This document shows, one piece after another, positions 43,604-54,627 of a stretch of 64,000 nt of DNA. Origin of the DNA: an uncultured delta proteobacterium (lineage in GTDB: Bacteria; Desulfobacterota; Syntrophia; Syntrophales; UBA8958); contig CAISJV010000005.1 of the NCBI GenBank assembly GCA_903885795.1, positions 1 to 64,000 on the forward strand, given 5' to 3'. The notes under the pieces were generated by a model, which saw nothing but the letters and a program-made list of their open reading frames with translations, made no database searches and was not told the DNA's origin. The translations under genes and the position numbers were made by a program. How positions within the stretch are numbered: position 1 is the stretch's first letter; each line of letters opens with the position of its first letter.

Positions 43604-44722
43604 ATGCAAGATCTATTAAGAGAAATGGCAGAGGTTGTGCGTGATCCGTTTGCTTATGGACGGCAGTTAAAGACAGATACGGGAACGAAAGTCGTTGGTT
43701 ATGTCTGTACCTATGCACCGGAAGAAATAATTCTGGCGGCAGGGGCTCATCCCCTGCGTTTGTTTGGAACGACGGGAACCATCGAAAGGGCGGATGCCCA
43801 TCTGCAATCATATTGTTGTTCCCTCGTAAGGGGAGTTCTAGAAGAAGGTCTTAAAGGGGGAACGGATTTTCTGGATGGCATGGTTTTTCCCCATACATGT
43901 GATTCAATTCAACGTCTTTCCGATCTCTGGCGGATGAATGTGACCCAGGGCTTTCATGTCGATGCCGTCTTGCCGGTAAAACTCGACACCCAAAGCGCCC
44001 GCCAATACATGATCGATGTCCTGCACCGCTTCAAGACTGATCTGGAAAGAGAACTCGACTGCTCCATTACTGATGAAAATCTGAGCAAGGCCATCGGGCT
44101 GATGAACGAGATTCGCCGCCTGCTCCGCCGGATTTATGAACTCAGAAGTCATCAGCCCGGACTCATGACGGGGGATGCCCTGTACACCATTGTCAAGGCA
44201 ACCATGATCATGGACAGGGTCCGTTGTTGTGAAATTTTGCGGGAAGTCGTTGGGAAAATGGAGGCGGCAAAATCCCCTCATACCAATACCAAGCGCCTCC
44301 TTATGGCGGGGGGCATCTGCAACCAGCCCCAAATCCATGACCTGATCGAAGCAGCCGGAGGCGCTGTCGTCTGGGATGACTTCTGCACCGGTTCGAGATA
44401 TTTTGAAGCACTTGTTTCCACCGATAAAAATCCCATCACGGCCATTGCGGAACGTTTCCTGCGGCGCGCCGTCTGTCCCGCGAAGCACGCCGGACTGAGA
44501 AACCGGGCGGAAGATCTCATTCGCATGGCCAAGGAAAGAGAGGCCAAAGGCGTCATTTTTCTCTATCTGAAATTCTGCGATCCCCATGCTTTCGATTATC
44601 CTTATCTCAAGGACGCCCTGGACCAGGAAGGCGTCCCCAGCTTGCTCTTAGAGGTGGAAGACCCCCTCCCGGCGGAAGGCCAGTTACAGACAAGATTCGA
44701 AGCATTCTTAGAAATGATTTAA
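43604..44722 (+). CDS. 2-hydroxyacyl-CoA dehydratase/benzoyl-CoA reductase family subunit (smaller)
   Basis: This 372-residue protein belongs to the HgdB/BcrC group: GYVCTYAPEEIILAAGAHP at the start, YCCSLVRGVLEEGL, FPHTCDSIQRL and FLYLKFCDPHAFDYP supply the conserved cysteines likely to hold the 4Fe-4S cluster. With its partner it would remove water from a 2-hydroxyacyl-CoA or reduce an aromatic CoA ester, after one-electron activation by an ATPase. ATG 43604 follows GAGGAG with ideal spacing; a GTG at 43574 overlapping the ligase stop is rejected. The partner follows after 13 bp. Confidence 0.83.
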   Translation: MQDLLREMAEVVRDPFAYGRQLKTDTGTKVVGYVCTYAPEEIILAAGAHPLRLFGTTGTIERADAHLQSYCCSLVRGVLEEGLKGGTDFLDGMVFPHTCDSIQRLSDLWRMNVTQGFHVDAVLPVKLDTQSARQYMIDVLHRFKTDLERELDCSITDENLSKAIGLMNEIRRLLRRIYELRSHQPGLMTGDALYTIVKATMIMDRVRCCEILREVVGKMEAAKSPHTNTKRLLMAGGICNQPQIHDLIEAAGGAVVWDDFCTGSRYFEALVSTDKNPITAIAERFLRRAVCPAKHAGLRNRAEDLIRMAKEREAKGVIFLYLKFCDPHAFDYPYLKDALDQEGVPSLLLEVEDPLPAEGQLQTRFEAFLEMI

Positions 44723-44735
44723 ACAGGAGCGACCT

Positions 44736-45989
44736 ATGCCCGAAAATACTGTAGATGCTGAAAAGACCGAAAAAGACAAAAGGAAGATCAAAGCCATAAA
44801 AAAAATGAAGGAGATCATGACCTTCTATTATATTGACGCCAAGACGGCCACAGAGAACAACAAAAAGGTTGCCTGGATTACCAGCGGCGGCCCCGTTGAA
44901 CCCCTGATTGCCATGGACATCATCCCCGTTTATCCGGAAAATCATGGGGCCATGATCGGGGCCAGCAAAATGGGCGTCGATCTGTGCGAAAAGGCCGAGG
45001 CTATGGGATATGCGAGCGATCTGTGCTCTTACGCACGTTCTGATATCTCCTGCGCGACGGTGAACGGCGGTCCCATTGGAGGCCTGCCCAAGCCCGATAT
45101 GCTGATCTGCGGCAACAATATCTGCGGCACCGTCCTCAAATGGTATGAAATCCAGGCCCGTTATTTCAATGTCCCGTTGTTCATATTCGACACACCCTTC
45201 TGCCATACGGGGTATTATGAAGAGATGCGTCGTTATGTACGCTCACAGGTTGATGAATATATTGAATTTCTTGAGAAAGCTACAGGCAGGAAACTGGACA
45301 GGGACCGGATGGAAGAGGTGGGGCGTCTCTCCGTCGCCGGCCAGCGCATGTGGCAGGCCGTTCTCGATACCACCGTTAATAAGCCAGCTCCCATGAGCGC
45401 CTTCGACGCCTTTTTTCATCTGGCCCTGATCGTCACCCTGCGGGGAACCCAGACGGCCGTGGATTATTATCAGGAATTGCTCGATGAGATGAATGAGCGG
45501 GCAAAAGACGGCATCGGCGCCGTACCCAATGAACGCTACCGCCTCCTTTGGGACAATCTGCCCATCTGGTACCGGACAAAATGGCTCTCTGAAAAATTCG
45601 CCGCCCATGACGCCTGTCTGGTCGCCGACACCTATACCTCCGCCTGGTGCGGATCACTGCGCTACATGGATGAAAATGATTTTCTGAACTCCATGGCCGA
45701 GGGCTATACCCGCATTTATCTCAACATCGGCGTCGATGAAATGGCCCGATCGGTCTGCGACATGGTGGACAAGTACGATGTGGATGGCCTCGTCATCCAT
45801 TCCAATCGGAGCTGCAAGCCATATTCCCTGGGCCAATACGACATCCAGCGCATCGTGGAAGAGAAGAAGGGCATCCCCTCGTTATTGATCGAGGCGGACA
45901 TGTGCGATGAACGCATGTTTTCCGAAAGCCAGATCGAGACAAGAATCGAAGCCTTCATTGAGATGCTCAAACAAAGAAATAGGCGGTAA
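44736..45989 (+). CDS. 2-hydroxyacyl-CoA dehydratase/benzoyl-CoA reductase family subunit (larger)
   Basis: This 417-residue HgdA/BcrB-like protein has a charged N-terminus, then AWITSGGPVEPLIAMDIIPVYPENHGAMIG, LCSYARSDISCA, the ICGNNIC segment and SNRSCKPYSLGQYD, with Cys residues placed as cluster ligands. ATG 44736 follows CAGGAGCG. The operon order of ligase, small subunit and large subunit suggests a catabolic path for one acid. No activase gene is adjacent; the nearest candidate is at 58962. Confidence 0.83.
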   Translation: MPENTVDAEKTEKDKRKIKAIKKMKEIMTFYYIDAKTATENNKKVAWITSGGPVEPLIAMDIIPVYPENHGAMIGASKMGVDLCEKAEAMGYASDLCSYARSDISCATVNGGPIGGLPKPDMLICGNNICGTVLKWYEIQARYFNVPLFIFDTPFCHTGYYEEMRRYVRSQVDEYIEFLEKATGRKLDRDRMEEVGRLSVAGQRMWQAVLDTTVNKPAPMSAFDAFFHLALIVTLRGTQTAVDYYQELLDEMNERAKDGIGAVPNERYRLLWDNLPIWYRTKWLSEKFAAHDACLVADTYTSAWCGSLRYMDENDFLNSMAEGYTRIYLNIGVDEMARSVCDMVDKYDVDGLVIHSNRSCKPYSLGQYDIQRIVEEKKGIPSLLIEADMCDERMFSESQIETRIEAFIEMLKQRNRR

Positions 45990-46183
45990 GGCGGAGCTGA
46001 ATTTATCTGGTAAAAACTCACCTACGGAACATTGTTTTGACCGTACTCATAAGTAGATACCTTTGAAAAATGAGTTCGTCGCGTCTCAAAATCTTTTTCG
46101 CTTGATTCACAGCTTCCGAACCATTTTTCTACGGTTATGTAAAGATCTCAGGTTTTATGTACTCGCGGACGACATCATATTAT

Positions 46184-48097
46184 CTAAATGTCAAGGGTGC
46201 TCGCCATCAGGTCACCGATCGTTTTACTGAATCGGGATGGATTGTCGAGTTTGCCTCCCCCTGATATGACCGCCATATCAAACAATAAGTCGCTGTAATC
46301 CTTCAGGACGGAAGAATCTTTATCCCGCTCATAGATCGCCTTGATCTTCGCGAGGAGGGGGTGATCCATGTTTAGTTCGAGGATCCTCTTGACCTGCGGC
46401 GTTTCCTGGCCGGTAGCTCTAAGAACCTTTTCCATGTAAGCGCTCATGTCGTTGGGGTCTCCGGAAAGACAGGCCACGGAATCCTTCAGATGGGTAGACG
46501 GTTTGACCTCTTTAACTTTCTCATCTAAAGATGTTTTTATGAAATCAAAAAGGGCATGATATTCGTCTTTTCTGGTGTCGTCGATCTTCTCAAAATGGAG
46601 ATCTCCCTTTTCGGCGCTTTTGAAGGTTTTTTTCTCGTATTCATGTAGATCCCGCAAGACCCATTCGTCCATGGGGTCGGTCATGAGCAGTACTTCATAG
46701 CCTTTGTCCTTTAACCGTTCCAGGTGAGGGCTATTGAGAAGGGTGGAAAGATTTTCTCCTGTGATGTAGTAAATGGCCTCCTGATCCGTCTGCATACGGT
46801 TGACATAATCCTTCAGGGAACTGAAGGCGCCATCGGATTTGGTTGTCTTGTAACGGAGGAGATCGGCGATCTTGCCGCGATTATCGAAATCCATGGAGAG
46901 ACCCGCTTTGAATATAGAACCAAATTCCTTGAAGAATTGTTCATACTTATCTTTGTCAAGAGCTTCCAAAAGACTTAAAATCTTCTTCACGAGGTTTTTT
47001 TGGATGTTCCTTACGAGGGCATCCTGCTGGAGTATCTCACGGCTGACATTTAAATTGAGATCAGGGGCATCGATAACGCCCTTGATAAAAGCAAGATAGG
47101 GAGGCATCAGTTCCTTACAGTTTTCCATGATGAAGACACGCTTGCTGTAGAGCTGAATCCCGTGCTTTTGCTCGCCCTGGAACAAATCGAAGGGTGGCCG
47201 GGACGGAATGTACAGCAAGGCGCTGTACTCTGTCGTCCCTTCAAGCTTTACATGAAGGTGAGTAAGAGGCTCATTCCAATCATGAGCGATGTGGCGGTAA
47301 AATTCATTATATTCTTCATCAGAGACCTCTTTTTTGTCTTTCGTCCAGATCGCTTTCATGGAATTAAGCGTTTCTTCCCGGACGACCTTTACTGTCTTGT
47401 TTCCATCCGGTTTACCGTCTTTATCGAGAACCGGTTCCGTTTTCTCAACGTCCATGGCAATGGGATAAGCAACAAAATCGGAGTGTTTCTTGATGATATT
47501 GCGGATCGTCCATTCATCGGTAAAGTCTTGTTCATCCTTTTCCGTCTTTTTAAGCGATAAAATGACTGTTGTGCCCCGGGTCTCCTTGTCTATCTCTTCG
47601 ACGGTGTATGAACCGTCTCCCGTGGATTCCCATTTTGTGGCTTTGTCGCTTCCGGCAGCTCTTGTGATTAGTGTGACCCGATTCGCGACGATGAAAGCGC
47701 TGTAAAACCCGACCCCGAACTGGCCGATCAATTCCGGCGTCAGCATATCCGGCTTGTTTAAAGCAGTTGCCGCTTCCAGGAAACTGGCCGTTCCACTCTT
47801 GGCGATGGTGCCGATATTTTCCACCACCTCGTCGTAGGTCATGCCGATCCCGTTATCCGATATTTCAAGGGTTCTTTTCTTTTTATTGGGAACAATCTTT
47901 ATTTTGAACTCTGTATCTGTACCCATAATGTCGGATTGAGTCTGGGCTTTGAATCTCAATTTGTCGATGGCATCTGAGGCATTTGAGATCAATTCCCTTA
48001 AAAATATCTCTCTGTGAGAATATAGAGAGTTGATGATGATGCTCATCAGTTGCTGGACTTCCGTTTTGAATTGACGTGTTTCTTTCTTTGCTTCCAC
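46184..48097 (-). CDS. htpG: Chaperone HtpG (Hsp90)
   Basis: The 637-residue Hsp90 homologue has the GHKL ATPase motifs [29 protein letters not shown] and [11 protein letters not shown], the middle domain with the catalytic-loop Arg region ([28 protein letters not shown]) and the C-terminal dimerisation domain. No charged eukaryotic linker is present, as usual in bacteria. It lies last in a pta-ettA-htpG series, 40 bp after ettA. Confidence 0.95.
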   Translation of the reverse strand: MEAKKETRQFKTEVQQLMSIIINSLYSHREIFLRELISNASDAIDKLRFKAQTQSDIMGTDTEFKIKIVPNKKKRTLEISDNGIGMTYDEVVENIGTIAKSGTASFLEAATALNKPDMLTPELIGQFGVGFYSAFIVANRVTLITRAAGSDKATKWESTGDGSYTVEEIDKETRGTTVILSLKKTEKDEQDFTDEWTIRNIIKKHSDFVAYPIAMDVEKTEPVLDKDGKPDGNKTVKVVREETLNSMKAIWTKDKKEVSDEEYNEFYRHIAHDWNEPLTHLHVKLEGTTEYSALLYIPSRPPFDLFQGEQKHGIQLYSKRVFIMENCKELMPPYLAFIKGVIDAPDLNLNVSREILQQDALVRNIQKNLVKKILSLLEALDKDKYEQFFKEFGSIFKAGLSMDFDNRGKIADLLRYKTTKSDGAFSSLKDYVNRMQTDQEAIYYITGENLSTLLNSPHLERLKDKGYEVLLMTDPMDEWVLRDLHEYEKKTFKSAEKGDLHFEKIDDTRKDEYHALFDFIKTSLDEKVKEVKPSTHLKDSVACLSGDPNDMSAYMEKVLRATGQETPQVKRILELNMDHPLLAKIKAIYERDKDSSVLKDYSDLLFDMAVISGGGKLDNPSRFSKTIGDLMASTLDI

Positions 48098-48137
48098 AAG
48101 TGGCTCCTTTTCTAATGTTTTCAGATAATCAAATCCC

Positions 48138-49823
48138 TTAGACCCTTGTCAACGGACGGTACTTGATCCGGTGGGGTTGGTTTGCCTCCATGCCAAGGCG
48201 TCCTTTTCTGTCTTCTTCATATTCCGAGTAGTTGCCATCAAACAAGACAACCCTGCTGTCCCCTTCGAAGGCCAGAATATGGGTGGCGATACGATCCAAA
48301 AACCAGCGGTCATGGCTGATAACAATGGCGCAACCGGCAAAATTCTCGATGGCCTCTTCGAGGGCCCGCATGGTATTGACGTCAAGGTCGTTGGTCGGTT
48401 CATCGAGGAGCAGGACGTTGGCCCCTTCCTTGAGCATGCAGGCCAGATGCACCCGGTTTCGCTCGCCCCCGGACATGAAACCGACTTTTTTCTGCTGGTC
48501 TGAACCGGAGAAATTGAATCTGGCCACATAGGCCCTTGAATTTACTTGCTTGCCTCCCAATTGAACAATGTCCTGACCGCCAGAGATAATTTCCCAGATG
48601 GTTTTATCGGGATCGAGGTGGTCGCGGCTCTGGTCCATATAGGCGAGCTTTACCGTGTCGCCGATCCGGATTGTTCCCGAATCGGGCGTCTCCTGGCCCG
48701 TGATCATCCGGAAGAGGGTGGTCTTGCCGGCGCCGTTCGGTCCAACGACGCCAACGATACCTCCGGGCGGAATAGCGAATGACATGTCCTCCATGAGTAG
48801 TTGGTTGCCGTATCCTTTGCCGACGTTTTCTGCTTCCATGACCACTTTGCCCAGGCGCGGTCCCGGCGGGATATATATTTCAAGCTCCCGGTCCTGCTTT
48901 TCCACTTCCTGCCCCAACAGCGTTTCATAGGAAGTGATGCGAGCCTTTGCCTTGGCGTGCCTGCCTTTCGGCGACATCCTGATCCATTCCAGTTCACGCT
49001 CCAGGGTCTTCTGGCGTTGGGATTCCGTCTTTTCCTCGGAGCGCAGGCGGTTCTGTTTCTGCTCCAGCCAGGAAGAATAGTTGCCCTTCCAGGGGATGCC
49101 GACGCCCCGGTCCAGTTCCAGGATCCAGCCGGCCACATTATCCAGAAAATACCGGTCGTGGGTCACGGCAATAATGGTCCCGGCGTACCTTTGCAGGTGG
49201 TGTTCAAGCCAGGCGACAGTCTCGGCGTCGAGATGGTTCGTCGGTTCATCGAGAAGGAGGATATCCGGTTTCTGCAAGAGGAGGCGGCACAGGGCGACGC
49301 GTCTCTTCTCTCCCCCCGACAAGATCTTGACCGATGCTTCTCCGGGAGGGCAGCGCAGCGCGTCCATCGCCATTTCCAGACGGGAGTCCAGCTCCCAGGC
49401 GTCGAGGTTATCGAGTTTTTCCTGCACCGTTCCCTGGCGCTCGATCAGCGCATTCATTTCATCGTCCGTCATGGGGTCGGCAAATTTTTCGTTGATCCCG
49501 TTATACTCGTCAAGGAGGTCGACAATATCCTTGACACCCTCTTCGACAATCTCCCGAACGGTCTTCGACCCATCAAGAACCGGCTCCTGTTCCAAAAACC
49601 CAATGCTTAGCCCGGGAGAAATTATGGTCTTCCCGTTAAAGTCCTTATCCACACCGGCAAGGATGCGCAGGAGCGAGCTCTTGCCGGATCCGTTCAATCC
49701 CAGGACGCCGATCTTGGCTCCGTAAAAATAGGAAAGGGAAATGTCTTTAATGACGGCCCGTTTGTCGTAAAATTTACTTACCCCGATCATGGAGTAGATA
49801 ATCTTGTTTCCTTCTGTAGCCAT
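48138..49823 (-). CDS. ettA: ABC-F translation factor EttA
   Basis: This 561-residue ABC-F protein lacks membrane segments. The first ATPase has [16 protein letters not shown] and [16 protein letters not shown] then [15 protein letters not shown]; the second has [31 protein letters not shown] and [15 protein letters not shown]. The arm region between conserved blocks and the length match EttA, which binds the ribosomal E site and throttles the first elongation step according to energy charge. ATG 49823 is 21 bp after the pta stop. Confidence 0.93.
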   Translation of the reverse strand: MATEGNKIIYSMIGVSKFYDKRAVIKDISLSYFYGAKIGVLGLNGSGKSSLLRILAGVDKDFNGKTIISPGLSIGFLEQEPVLDGSKTVREIVEEGVKDIVDLLDEYNGINEKFADPMTDDEMNALIERQGTVQEKLDNLDAWELDSRLEMAMDALRCPPGEASVKILSGGEKRRVALCRLLLQKPDILLLDEPTNHLDAETVAWLEHHLQRYAGTIIAVTHDRYFLDNVAGWILELDRGVGIPWKGNYSSWLEQKQNRLRSEEKTESQRQKTLERELEWIRMSPKGRHAKAKARITSYETLLGQEVEKQDRELEIYIPPGPRLGKVVMEAENVGKGYGNQLLMEDMSFAIPPGGIVGVVGPNGAGKTTLFRMITGQETPDSGTIRIGDTVKLAYMDQSRDHLDPDKTIWEIISGGQDIVQLGGKQVNSRAYVARFNFSGSDQQKKVGFMSGGERNRVHLACMLKEGANVLLLDEPTNDLDVNTMRALEEAIENFAGCAIVISHDRWFLDRIATHILAFEGDSRVVLFDGNYSEYEEDRKGRLGMEANQPHRIKYRPLTRV

Positions 49824-49844
49824 AAACTTAATGCCTCTCTTAAT

Positions 49845-51953
49845 TTATATTGTCTGACTCTGGATAGCGGTGATGACAACGGTATTGAAGATATCCCCGA
49901 CCGTGCATCCCCGGCTCAGGTCATTCACCGGTTTGTTCAGTCCCTGGAGCATGGGTCCGATAGCCACAGCGCCCGTTTCCCGCTGGACAGCCTTATAGGT
50001 ATTGTTCCCAGTATTCAGGTCGGGGAAGATAAGGACGCTGGCCTGTCCCGCCACATCCGAACCGGGCATTTTTTGAGCGCCCACAGCAGGGTCCACGGCC
50101 GCATCATACTGAATGGGTCCGGCAATCTTCAGGTCCGGACGTCGCTGTTTGACTATTTCCGTTGCCTTGCGCACCTTTTCTACATCGTCGCCAACTCCGG
50201 ATGCCCCGGAGGAGTACGAAAGCATGGCTATTTTGGGTTCAATGCCGAAAAAGGACGCGCTTTCCGCCGATGAAATGGCAATATCGGCCAGATTTTCGGA
50301 GGTGGGGTCGGGATTGACGGCGCAATCTCCGAAGACACATACCCGGTCCGGCATGCACATAAAAAAGACTGACGATACAATGGCAATCCCAGGTTTGGTT
50401 TTTACGAACTGGAGAGCCGGGACGATAGTATGCTGGGTGGTGTTGATTGCCCCCGAAACCATCCCGTCGGCTTTACCTTTATAGACCATCATCGTTCCGA
50501 AATAGGAGCCGTCGGTCATAAGATCCCGGGCCATTTCCCTAGTCACATTTTTTTCCTTCCGCAGCTCATAGAGGGTATCCACAAATTCCGGATACAATTC
50601 CGACTCGGTCGGTTGGAAAATATGAACATTGTCGGTGGTAAGGCGGATACCCAGACGTTTCGCTGTGGACAAAATCTCATTCCTGTCGCCAAAAATTGTA
50701 AGTTCAACGATGTCCTGTTCGATAAGGCGGGCGGCGGCCGTCAGCACCCGGTCATCATTTCCTTCCGGAAGAACGATATGGCGTTTCTGGCGACGCGCCC
50801 TTTTGACGATTTCATATTGGAACATGTGGGGCGTCATTCCTATGTGCTTGAAGGCTGTCAGCCGCTGTCCCAAGGCTTTAAGATCAACGTGTTCTTCGAA
50901 AGTACGGATAGCGAGTTCGACCTTGCGGGTATTATCGGCATATAGCTCAGAGCGGATAGAACCGATCTGGTTGGCTGTAGCATATGTTCCCGTGGGAACG
51001 ACGCTGATGGGGGCTACCGTTTGCAGTCCTTCGATCAATTTGGAAACGGCTGGCTCCGGCTCAAAACCGCCGGTCAGCATGATACCAGCCAGGCGTGGAT
51101 AATGGCGTGAGAGATTGGCCTGGAGGGCCCCGATGATGATGTCCGAGCGATCTCCAGGGGTAACGATCAGGGTATTGTCTTTGAGGTAATCAAGAAAGTG
51201 ATGCAACTGCATGGCCCCGACGATGGTATGATCCACGGGGTTGTCGTGCCGGTCGATTCCGAATAGGGCTTTGGCCCCCAGGCTTTCATGAACTTCTCTA
51301 AAGGTTGGGCTGTTGAGCTTGCTCTTCTCAGGTATGACGGACAAGATCGTTGGTTGGGGCAAGTAGTTACGGATAGCAGCATCCAATTCCTGAAGCAGGT
51401 CCTCTCGTGCCCGGTTGATCAGGACGGCCAGCACATCAACATTACCCTTTTTAAAGCCTTCGTAGGCAGCAAGGGTAAATTTGGCAACTTCCTCAACAGT
51501 TTTATTTTCTCCGGAGACGACCATAATGAGGGGAATACCGAGGTTCTTCGGGATGAGGATATTTGCGTCAAACTCAAATATGGAGCTTTTCCCGGCGTAA
51601 TCGGTACCCTCGACAATGGTAAAATCACATTTATCTTCAATCTTTTTGTATTTTTCTATCAGGGCGTCAATGACGGCCACATCCGTCTTACTGGCCAGGA
51701 TATCGGCAAGCTCTCTTCCAGAAAATCCATAGGCCTCCTCATAAGACATGGACATATTGAAACGCTTCAAGATTAACTGGATGTGGGGATCCTTCTCTTG
51801 CTTGCCGTTTTCCTTCGCGCCGTTGACCGTTATAATGGGTTTGAAGTAGCCAACATTAGGCAGATGGTTAAGAATCGCGTCCATCATGCCCAGCACGATG
51901 AGGGATTTCCCGCTATGCTCCTCGATTGCCGCAATATAAACGCCTTTAGTCAT
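49845..51953 (-). CDS. pta: Phosphate acetyltransferase, long (DRTGG) type
   Basis: Pta converts acetyl-CoA and phosphate to acetyl phosphate. The 702-residue protein has an N-terminal BioD-like P-loop domain (AAIEEHSGKSLIV), a central DRTGG domain and a C-terminal PTA_PTB catalytic domain (about residues 375-700) with VLPEGNDDRVLTAA, DGMVSGAINTTQHT, SYSSGASG and GPMLQGLNKPVNDLSRGC. This is the E. coli-like long form. The classical acetate kinase partner is absent here; acetate kinase instead appears fused to PduL 5 kb away. Confidence 0.93.
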   Translation of the reverse strand: MTKGVYIAAIEEHSGKSLIVLGMMDAILNHLPNVGYFKPIITVNGAKENGKQEKDPHIQLILKRFNMSMSYEEAYGFSGRELADILASKTDVAVIDALIEKYKKIEDKCDFTIVEGTDYAGKSSIFEFDANILIPKNLGIPLIMVVSGENKTVEEVAKFTLAAYEGFKKGNVDVLAVLINRAREDLLQELDAAIRNYLPQPTILSVIPEKSKLNSPTFREVHESLGAKALFGIDRHDNPVDHTIVGAMQLHHFLDYLKDNTLIVTPGDRSDIIIGALQANLSRHYPRLAGIMLTGGFEPEPAVSKLIEGLQTVAPISVVPTGTYATANQIGSIRSELYADNTRKVELAIRTFEEHVDLKALGQRLTAFKHIGMTPHMFQYEIVKRARRQKRHIVLPEGNDDRVLTAAARLIEQDIVELTIFGDRNEILSTAKRLGIRLTTDNVHIFQPTESELYPEFVDTLYELRKEKNVTREMARDLMTDGSYFGTMMVYKGKADGMVSGAINTTQHTIVPALQFVKTKPGIAIVSSVFFMCMPDRVCVFGDCAVNPDPTSENLADIAISSAESASFFGIEPKIAMLSYSSGASGVGDDVEKVRKATEIVKQRRPDLKIAGPIQYDAAVDPAVGAQKMPGSDVAGQASVLIFPDLNTGNNTYKAVQRETGAVAIGPMLQGLNKPVNDLSRGCTVGDIFNTVVITAIQSQTI

Positions 51954-52008
51954 GTTGTCCTCCCCTGGTAATAGTAATCGGTAACGTCCGGGATGGGATT
52001 GCCTGCGG

Positions 52009-52037
52009 AAAATAGGTGAAATTTACAAAGTTGTAAA
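52009..52037 (-). promoter_or_regulatory. Possible promoter for pta-ettA-htpG
   Basis: On the minus strand TTTACA (52037-52032) and TATTTT (52014-52009) are spaced 17 bp, placing the start about 45 nt before the pta ATG. The rest of the 357-bp gap to typA shows nothing else I can support. Confidence 0.45.
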
Positions 52038-52310
52038 GAGAAAACTGCGATGATCCCGGAATGGTCAATCCGATTGAAGTTGCTTCTCATGAGCGAAGTG
52101 TGATAGTGATCGAAAAAAATAAAACCCCTCAAATTATTGATACCCGCGCAAAAGGTCTAATTCTGTCGTTTCGAGGAGTAAAATGAAGGGAAATCTTTGA
52201 TTATTTCAGGATTTATCCCTTCTATCGGAAAGATATTTAAGTCTAAAATGACTTATAGCGAGTCCGTCAATTATTTAATCAAAGTGGGAGAAAGCTAAAG
52301 GAAATACAGG

Positions 52311-54134
52311 TTGCAGAAACAGAACATACGAAATATCGCCATTATCTCTCATGTCGATCATGGCAAGACCACCCTTGTAGATGGCATGATGAAACAAACC
52401 GGCACTTTTCGGGAACATCAGGTCGTGGAGGAACGGATGATGGATTCCCTCGATCTCGAACGGGAACGAGGCATCACGATCATGGCCAAGAATACCGCCA
52501 TACGATATGGAGGGGTGAAAATAAATATCGTTGACACTCCCGGACATGCCGATTTCGGGGGCGAGGTAGAACGGAGTTTCAATATGGTGGATGGGGCAAT
52601 CCTCCTCGTTGATGCGAGCGAAGGGCCGTTGCCCCAGACACGCTTTGTTCTCAAGAAGGCACTGGCCAAGAAAATTCCCGTCATTCTAGTCATCAACAAG
52701 ATCGACCGCAGTGATGCGAGAATTGAAGAAGTCATCAACGAGGTCTATGATCTTTTCATTGATCTGGACGCTACCGAGGAGCAGATTGAATTTCCCATCC
52801 TCTTCACACAAGCCAAAAAGGGGGTGGCCCATCTCAAACAAGGAGACGACTCGACGGACCTCCGGCCCCTCTTCGATACGATTCTGACGACGATTCCCTG
52901 TCCCGAAGGGGACGATCAGGCGCCACCTCAGTTTCTGCTGACGACTCTCGACTACGATCCCTATGTTGGCCAGATTGCCATTGGTCGCCTTATGAACGGT
53001 ATCCTGGAGATGAATCGGTCTTACACTCTCTGCGGTGAAAAGGTATTGACGCCGGGAATTAAGTTCTCCGCTCTTTACACCTTTGTTGGCATGAAAAGGA
53101 TTGCCGTCGATCAGGTTGAATCCGGTGATATCGTTGCCTTTGCCGGCGTGGCAAACATCAATATCGGCGATACCGTCTCCTCTCTTGAAAATCCTCAACC
53201 CCTGCCGAGAATCAAGGTCGATGAGCCGACGGTTTCGATGATCTTCTATGTAAACAATGGTCCCCTGGCTGGTCGCGAGGGAAAATATCTGACCTCCCGC
53301 CATATCCGTGAGCGTCTGGAACGGGAGACCCTGCGCAACGTGGCCCTCCAGGTCAAACCGACGGAACGGGCCGATGCTTTTGAAGTCTGTGGCAGAGGGG
53401 AGCTGCAGATGGCTATCATCATCGAGACCATGCGTCGGGAGGACTACGAATTCATGGTTTCCAGACCCCAGGTTATTACGAAAGAGGAAGATGGCCGTAT
53501 TCTCGAACCGGTAGAACGACTTTTTATTGATATTCCGGAGGAATTCGTCGGGGTGCTGACGGAAAAACTTTCCGGTCGTAAGGGAAGGATGGCCAACCTG
53601 GTCAACAAGGGCAGCGGCCGCGTAAACATGACATTTCTTATTCCCGCCCGCGGGCTCATAGGTTTTCGCAGCCACTTTCTGACCGATACGAAGGGATCAG
53701 GGGTTATGAACACCCTCTTTGAAGGCTATGAACCCTGGTTCGGCGCTATCCCGCAACGGCAGACCGGTGCCCTTGTCGCCGACCGTGCAGGCCGGATTAC
53801 CGCCTATGCCTGCCATGCGATGTCCGACCGGGGAGAACTTGTCGTAGCGCCCGGAACGGAGGTTTATGGCGGCATGATCGTCGGGGAGCGCAATCGCTCC
53901 ACGGACCTGAACGTGAATATAGTCAAGGAGAAAAAGCTGACTAACATGAGAAGTTCTACCTCGGACGCGACGGTGATTCTACGCCCGCCGAGGCTTATGT
54001 CTCTTGATCAGTGTATCGAGTTCATTGCCGAGGATGAAGTGGTCGAAGTCACCCCTGGCAGTATCCGCCTCCGGAAAAAGGAACTTGACGCCCAACTGCG
54101 GATGGCCCGCTACCGCGAGGAGAAATGGGCCTGA
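52311..54134 (+). CDS. typA: Ribosome-associated GTPase TypA/BipA
   Basis: The 607-residue translational GTPase has [17 protein letters not shown] (G1), [12 protein letters not shown] (G2), [14 protein letters not shown] (G3) and NKIDR (G4), then domain II, EF-G-like domains III and V and the BipA-specific C-terminal domain ([13 protein letters not shown]). TypA acts in ribosome assembly and stress adaptation. The start is TTG 52311, preceded by AAAGGAAA; no ATG lies between the site and the G1 motif, so a TTG start is likely real. Confidence 0.93.
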   Translation: MQKQNIRNIAIISHVDHGKTTLVDGMMKQTGTFREHQVVEERMMDSLDLERERGITIMAKNTAIRYGGVKINIVDTPGHADFGGEVERSFNMVDGAILLVDASEGPLPQTRFVLKKALAKKIPVILVINKIDRSDARIEEVINEVYDLFIDLDATEEQIEFPILFTQAKKGVAHLKQGDDSTDLRPLFDTILTTIPCPEGDDQAPPQFLLTTLDYDPYVGQIAIGRLMNGILEMNRSYTLCGEKVLTPGIKFSALYTFVGMKRIAVDQVESGDIVAFAGVANINIGDTVSSLENPQPLPRIKVDEPTVSMIFYVNNGPLAGREGKYLTSRHIRERLERETLRNVALQVKPTERADAFEVCGRGELQMAIIIETMRREDYEFMVSRPQVITKEEDGRILEPVERLFIDIPEEFVGVLTEKLSGRKGRMANLVNKGSGRVNMTFLIPARGLIGFRSHFLTDTKGSGVMNTLFEGYEPWFGAIPQRQTGALVADRAGRITAYACHAMSDRGELVVAPGTEVYGGMIVGERNRSTDLNVNIVKEKKLTNMRSSTSDATVILRPPRLMSLDQCIEFIAEDEVVEVTPGSIRLRKKELDAQLRMARYREEKWA

Positions 54135-54627
54135 TAAGAGGTGGGTCCATACCACTTAATCTCATCAACATGCAAGGGACAGCATTTTACCAGCACCCGT
54201 ACTCTGGCACGATCCGGGAGGAGAAATCAAACAAGCTTTTGGGTTGATGCACATTGCGGCATGGAGGATACGAAGAATCTCACAGAATTCAAGTGAGCCC
54301 AGCACAAGGCTTTCTGTATGAAATCATTCATTTTCTTCAAATATGACGTTTTGCTGCTTTCAGGAAGACAGAAATCACCCTACCACCTTAAAAACAGCCT
54401 TCCCCAACATGTATGTTAGAACAAGTTAATATGAAAATACTCGGCATGGAGTGCGTTTCGTTAACTCAAGTCAACTTACCGGCGTCAGGTATTTCAACGT
54501 CCCCAGCGTTCCCAATTTCCCCATTGATGAAGGTCCTGGGGGCCGACTGCAGTGACGTCGACCGTCATTATTACTAGATTTTCTACATGTGATAGCCCTT
54601 GAGGAAAGAGAGGCCCTTACCGAGGGA
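54135..54627. other. Intergenic region between typA and lyase gene
   Basis: This 493-bp gap holds no frame with protein-like content and a ribosome site. A weak hairpin (AGGTGG/CCACTT) just after typA may end that transcript. A 22-nt stretch at about 54349 (CGTTTTGCTGCTTTCAGGAAG) nearly recurs at 56284 on the far side of the lyase gene. Confidence 0.4.

Noticed and set aside
52686-53675. Minus-strand frame of 329 codons opposite typA
   Set aside because: Shadow of TypA; no motifs, and typA is intact across the whole stretch.
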